Shown: positions 43,501-45,995 of the stretch, piece by piece
Layout of the letters: each line of letters begins with the position of its first letter
Numbering within the stretch: the first letter of the stretch is position 1
DNA from: Deltaproteobacteria bacterium
GTDB taxonomy: Bacteria > Desulfobacterota > Desulfobulbia > Desulfobulbales > JAGXFP01
Length of the DNA: 45,995 nt
Direction: 5' to 3'
Assembly (NCBI GenBank): GCA_020056965.1
Contig: JAGVGT010000074.1
Location: 1 to 45,995, forward strand
Position numbers and translations under genes: made by a program
The notes under the pieces: model-generated
The model's input: only the letters and a program-made list of their open reading frames with translations
What the model was told of the DNA's origin: nothing
Database searches by the model: none

Positions 43501-44648
43501 AACAAGGCAACCTGACTGAGGTCAACATCATCAAGCACCAAGAATGGCGGTAGTCGAGCCAAATTCATCTCGAAAGCGGCTCGTGTAAGAATGTCCTTGA
43601 TTTGTCCAGGTTGCATACTACGGAATCCCGCCCATCCCCAGTTTCCACCAACGTTATTAGTAAGAAGCGAGGCAAGATTGGTCTTCCCTAGGCCGCTGCT
43701 CCCAAACAAAAAAATTACGTGTTGATCCCGAAGCAGCTTGGCAAGAGTTGAGACAATAGCTGTTCTGGGAATACCCCCATCGACAATTGGCATGGGGCGC
43801 CCAATTATTGGTGCCCCCGTTGTTAATCTCGCCAACTCAGCCAGGTCAAATCTGGCAGCAAGTTGATGTAGATTGCTACCACCGCTCATCGCATCAATTT
43901 CACTACGGGGAATAGCCACGGTTGTTGCATCATCAAAAGATGAAATAAAGTCGCTTAACCTTAGTTCTTTCATGCCTTTAGTAGACAAGAGATCAGCTAC
44001 TTTTTTTAGGAGATGGGGCAATGCTTGGCATGAATAATAGGAATTGATGCCGAGTTTTAAGCCATGTATCTTAAGCTTGTCTTCGATGATGTACTGGAGC
44101 GCTTCCCGTGGGCTATTGCTAAGATCCCATTTGATGCGACGAATCAACTTCTCTCGAAGTTTATCATCACTTGCTTCTTGCGTGAAAGCTGCAAGGCTTG
44201 GATTAAGTTTTAGTTGAAGTAAAAATGCTCTAAGTAAACTTGTGTCAAATTGGTCTGACTCAGCTCTTTTCCAATACTCCAAGCCCTTTTGACCAGAACC
44301 AAAGGGAGAACCTTGTTCTTGACCAGCTTCCGCTGTGGATAGAAATCGTAGGGCGATAACGTGTTCTGGGTTTTTTTCGCAGCAATCCCAAAAATTGTTT
44401 AGTGAATCTACTACACCTTGAGTCCTTAGCGTCAGATTGCCAGATACATCTTTGACTTGAGTAGTTGTAACAGAATAATCGTTATGGATATCGAAGTCCT
44501 CTGCGCCTTCTAGCACCAGAATCTCATTCTCTTTGAGCTCCATCCAAGCCAGGACGCTTTGATAAGCCTGATATACATATCCTCGTATGCTATCAGTTGC
44601 ATCACGGTTGGGGTCTATTTTGAAATCAGGTTGAGAACTCATGGCCAT
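40587..44648 (-). CDS. STAND NTPase with N-terminal Cap4/DUF4297-like nuclease (Avs-like)
   Basis: Protein of 1353 residues. Residues 15-70 carry a PD-(D/E)xK-type nuclease signature as in Cap4/DUF4297: GYVYQAYQS, then VLEGAEDFDI with E47/D51, then TTTQVKD with Q64/K66. An NTPase domain follows with Walker A FGSSGLGKTN (K322/T323) and Walker B FLVLDDVDL (D373/D374). Residues 410-600 look like helical and winged-helix parts of a STAND module. The C-terminal half is helical with TPR-like units about 875-1005. This order of effector, NTPase and repeat sensor is that of antiviral STAND (Avs) proteins, which detect a phage protein and degrade DNA. The gene is AT-rich and flanked by inverted repeats, hence horizontally acquired. 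The ATG at 44642, with AAGAG 7 nt before it, is the alternative start. Confidence 0.8.
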   Translation of the reverse strand: MAMSSQPDFKIDPNRDATDSIRGYVYQAYQSVLAWMELKENEILVLEGAEDFDIHNDYSVTTTQVKDVSGNLTLRTQGVVDSLNNFWDCCEKNPEHVIALRFLSTAEAGQEQGSPFGSGQKGLEYWKRAESDQFDTSLLRAFLLQLKLNPSLAAFTQEASDDKLREKLIRRIKWDLSNSPREALQYIIEDKLKIHGLKLGINSYYSCQALPHLLKKVADLLSTKGMKELRLSDFISSFDDATTVAIPRSEIDAMSGGSNLHQLAARFDLAELARLTTGAPIIGRPMPIVDGGIPRTAIVSTLAKLLRDQHVIFLFGSSGLGKTNLASLLTNNVGGNWGWAGFRSMQPGQIKDILTRAAFEMNLARLPPFLVLDDVDLSQVALFEREFISLVFSIINANGLVIVTGPMRPPLQLLPKIWKSESCEVSVSYFDEIEVEEMVRGHGLSDGKHLSAWARTIWFTTSGHPQLVHARVRTLSAKGWPSIELSDLTKPEDVERVRSEARDRLVKEFPSENTRLLAYRLSLTNGAFSRETALAVAETPPPTKLPGESFDALVGPWVEREGENRYRVSPLLTGAANNVLSGTEIKIVHGAIARSILSRNSINQFELSTAFFHAFMAKDTTVLTKLAYTIITTEIKASYQLHDVMSWFALVGLKNGQMIFPENPSVDFFLRMAQYKLICCAHDSNKAIDVIERIEESLRKINSPEQKEISEAMAYGMILNTIDVQIPSSIVVRILSRMIDVCEANVNLKEISDSFNDKFAELPLLGEAKPAQLLFSYQGARLSGLDDLLELITTLDALPSNKRDHLLAICIFDMDFANLLISRAWWKEVKDRKLDVNKALPIFNFTAMKSREWKAPELTKACLVAISLIYDEYDHSSDRALEVLDAADKDFPNEARLLNQRAKVLFHANRDKEAIAIANKALELPNMSDVEFVFCCRDTGIASAKYGDWAEAERLFRLGAEKANNSSFQKAMSAGLMADAALALWKQMKYESSLSLYMDTLDLLAAIPLSEDIRIRHLHATVRHSIAWIHFEALGQHPTDFMDPLPGMCSNQEPHEGIKDYRVIDISASWEILAITERILGLEIGVKDRVQAATSGIAPLFIEGYGRVIAFRSIFKNMDFDSLIPKMISMFKVMYHHKNLEKNGEDGWSIGIIPELPDGYWKTFENRANACQYVLKASVILASNNQANHFPIKRWRSDFADASVLTGDIDQFLNVLNGAHPDESLYQQSAAIIYKMSIGYLSPLELWKGSFRLLNALGIEGLGEEAALENLLLPRWIFAIKNQRFAFAMPTVACSEIEKCCEDLSHSGFAKIAIILDIAIPYLNVHLSADAKQMLERIIEGKTISSSGSEQVN

Positions 44649-44668
44649 GCTCTTTAACTATGGTAAAA

Positions 44669-44690
44669 GGGGTCAAGTCCGCTCTTGGCT
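44669..44690 (+). repeat. TGACCCC-type repeat A, right copy
   Basis: Begins GGGGTCAAGTCCGCTC and is the exact reverse complement of 40252-40273. It starts 21 nt upstream of the STAND gene start codon. Confidence 0.8.
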
Positions 44691-44925
44691 TTTGTTGCCA
44701 CCTCGTTGGGGTTCGCAAGTTCACCGCCAACCAACCACCGGACTTCAATCGTGTCGGCGTTCACCGACCCGTCCTGCATCCCGAGCAAACGGACGGCTCG
44801 GCAAGCCTTCCCTACCTTCCTGCCTAGAACTTTCAGCGAGTATGATTACCACGAACGGTGCTATCCGGCATGGGGTTTTTGAAGGGAGCAAAATTGGGTG
44901 GGAGTTCCGCAAGGGCCGGTAAATT

Positions 44926-44950
44926 GGGGTCAAATCTTTATTCTTGACAA
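44926..44950 (+). repeat. TGACCCC-type repeat B, right copy
   Basis: Begins GGGGTCAAATCTTTAT and pairs with 40527-40551 with one mismatch. Confidence 0.8.
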
Positions 44951-45025
44951 ACCCAGCCTTCCCCTGCTTTCTCGCCCATCCGCAAACGATGGGATTTTTA
45001 GCGATACATGATCAGAATGCAACAA

Positions 45026-45047
45026 GGGGTCAAATCCGCTCTTGGCT
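45026..45047 (+). repeat. TGACCCC-type repeat A, second right copy
   Basis: Begins GGGGTCAAATCCGCTC; it differs from 44669-44690 at one position (AAT for AGT) and lies in the same orientation. Two right copies against one left copy suggest more than one insertion or recombination event. Confidence 0.75.
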
Positions 45048-45101
45048 TTTGGATGAGTTCCGGGGACAGTATACAGAACCCCTACCCATACCAAACAAAG
45101 C

Positions 45102-45470
45102 TCATTCAATTCCGACCTGTTTGACTGTGTTGTTCGGACGCCCATGGCCTTGTTCTTCGAAGTAATCGTCGGTTACTTCGTTGATGTGTGACTGCAACAA
45201 TCCTTCGCAGAATGTCCGGCCGTTAAGTTCCACGACCAGAGGCGTTTCTTTACTGAGATATCGGGCACCCAGAGCACACAGCAATTCTTCCGAGGGCCAG
45301 CCTGGTTCGGCGCCGAGTTCGGCGGGGATGGCCGTCACCAGTTTCGCCCGGGCATCACCGGGATTGTAACCTTCCTCATTCTCGTGAAGCTTGGCCGCTT
45401 CCTTGGCGGACTTTGCCACCATGAACCAGTCTTCGTCATGATCTTCGGTGGTAACCCAATACAAATTCAT
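45102..45470 (-). CDS. Small acidic hypothetical protein
   Basis: Protein of 122 residues, acidic, starting MNLYWVTTEDHDEDWFMVAKS. The pattern of short strands at the N-terminus and the segment KEAAKLHENEEGYNPGDARAK resembles conserved hypothetical proteins found beside toxin-antitoxin and mobile genes, but I cannot assign a family. No transmembrane segment or signal peptide. Codon use is in line with a real gene. It lies between the STAND island and a VapC-like gene, both on the same strand. Confidence 0.6.
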   Translation of the reverse strand: MNLYWVTTEDHDEDWFMVAKSAKEAAKLHENEEGYNPGDARAKLVTAIPAELGAEPGWPSEELLCALGARYLSKETPLVVELNGRTFCEGLLQSHINEVTDDYFEEQGHGRPNNTVKQVGIE

Positions 45471-45691
45471 ATTCAGTGCTTAGCCATAAAGGATTCAATG
45501 GGACCGGGGATGGTATAAGGTCCGATTTTGGCTTTATCGTCAGTTCCCCCAAGGTCATGAGCGGTTGTGAAGACTATCCCAATCTAACCGACCAAAAGGG
45601 TTTGCGGAAATCATTTCTGGAGGTAGGGGGCTTGCGATAATATTCACTCGCCCCATCGAGGTCATTAGGGTTCCGGTGAATATTACATAAC

Positions 45692-45995
45692 TCATCTCCC
45701 AACCCGGTATTCCACTGCCTCGACATCGGTCCTGGCAAAATCGTCGCCCTTGAATAACAGCGGTTCTCCGGAGTTCATCGCCAGGGCATAGCTGCAACAG
45801 TCACCGATGTTGAGCCCGGCTGGGTGGCGCCCCTTGCCGAATTTTCGCCAACCATCACGGGCCATCTGGCTCTGCTCCTCATCCAGACTGAGTATTTCGA
45901 TCCGGGCCTTGTGGATGAAAAAATCCAACTCACGGCCACCGGTCGCGCCTTTCTTGGCCTCGATGACTATCCCTGCTTCAAGCAAGGAAAATGAA
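45692..45995 (-). CDS. VapC-like PIN-domain toxin, partial
   Basis: C-terminal part, about 100 residues, of a PIN-domain ribonuclease toxin; the reading frame stays open to the window edge, so the N-terminus with the first catalytic aspartate is outside. Recognisable are LLEAGIVIEAKKG, the GKGRHPAGLNIGDC segment with a conserved PIN aspartate, and EPLLFKGDDFARTDV. Toxins of this kind cut RNA and are held by a VapB antitoxin, normally encoded just upstream, also outside the window. The internal TTG at 45985 is not the true start. Confidence 0.85.
   Translation of the reverse strand, partial: SFSLLEAGIVIEAKKGATGGRELDFFIHKARIEILSLDEEQSQMARDGWRKFGKGRHPAGLNIGDCCSYALAMNSGEPLLFKGDDFARTDVEAVEYRVGR

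Larger units (their letters stand above)
44649..45101. other. Repeat-bearing region upstream of the STAND gene
   Basis: About 450 nt carry repeat A at 44669-44690, repeat B at 44926-44950 and a second repeat A at 45026-45047, all on the plus strand. The GC-rich segment 44693-44925 between A and B encodes nothing convincing; it may be the remnant of a mobile element. The promoter of the STAND gene must lie here, close to or inside repeat A. Confidence 0.6.

Noticed and set aside
44641..44933. Short open frames on both strands upstream of the STAND gene
   Set aside because: No start signal, no domain, and they run through repeats A and B.
45555..45797. Minus-strand 80-codon open frame overlapping the PIN toxin
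   Set aside because: It overlaps the 3' part of the VapC-like frame, which has strong family motifs.

Overview
This window looks like a chromosomal contig of a Gram-negative, probably anaerobic bacterium of the Desulfobacterota/Desulfuromonadales kind. That assignment is an inference. It rests on an O-antigen locus, an outer-membrane lipoprotein, a GT9 LPS-type transferase, a bacterial STT3-type oligosaccharyltransferase, a radical SAM enzyme and an oleABCD hydrocarbon locus. No rRNA, tRNA or CRISPR array was seen.

Bases 1 to about 3690 differ from the rest: very GC-rich, all on the minus strand, with a different gene set (DUF6062 protein, YfcE-like phosphoesterase, dynamin-like GTPase, and the C-terminal end of a DUF499 protein). 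The dynamin operon is preceded by what reads as a complete fluoride (crcB) riboswitch with antiterminator and terminator. This block is joined in frame to a truncated GDP-mannose 4,6-dehydratase near 3690. It is either a real recombination scar or a contig chimera.

From 4831 to 18224 runs a plus-strand O-antigen/polysaccharide operon with many 1-8 nt gene overlaps: GT2, Wzx-like flippase, methyltransferase, SDR, two GT4 enzymes, a UDP-L-QuiNAc/L-FucNAc-type module (reductase, 4,6-dehydratase, 2-epimerase), then a WbpV-WbpL-WbpM-like module for D-QuiNAc and chain initiation on undecaprenyl phosphate.

From 18438 to 30211 lies a lipid/hydrocarbon locus: a FabF-like ketosynthase, a dedicated ACP, two CrtI-type FAD oxidoreductases, FabZ, FabI, and then OleA-OleB-OleC-OleD in order. 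The natural reading is a dedicated type II fatty acid synthase, possibly making unusual or polyunsaturated acyl chains, feeding head-to-head condensation to long-chain olefins. Repeats and a small HNH-like gene interrupt it between fabZ and fabI. This is the strongest candidate for an undescribed pathway here. A small membrane protein follows oleD.

From 31208 to 39247: minus-strand radical SAM, GT9 and GT4 genes, a plus-strand STT3-type oligosaccharyltransferase with an altered WWDYG motif, a secreted protein with an internal duplication, and a lipoprotein.

From 39473 to the end is an accessory region: a DUF2293 gene with a duplicated 3' fragment, then an AT-rich 1353-residue gene with a Cap4/DUF4297-like nuclease, a STAND-type NTPase and a TPR-like C-terminus (Avs-like antiviral architecture). 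It is bracketed by nested inverted TGACCCC-type repeats, and followed by a small hypothetical gene and a VapC-like PIN toxin cut by the window end.
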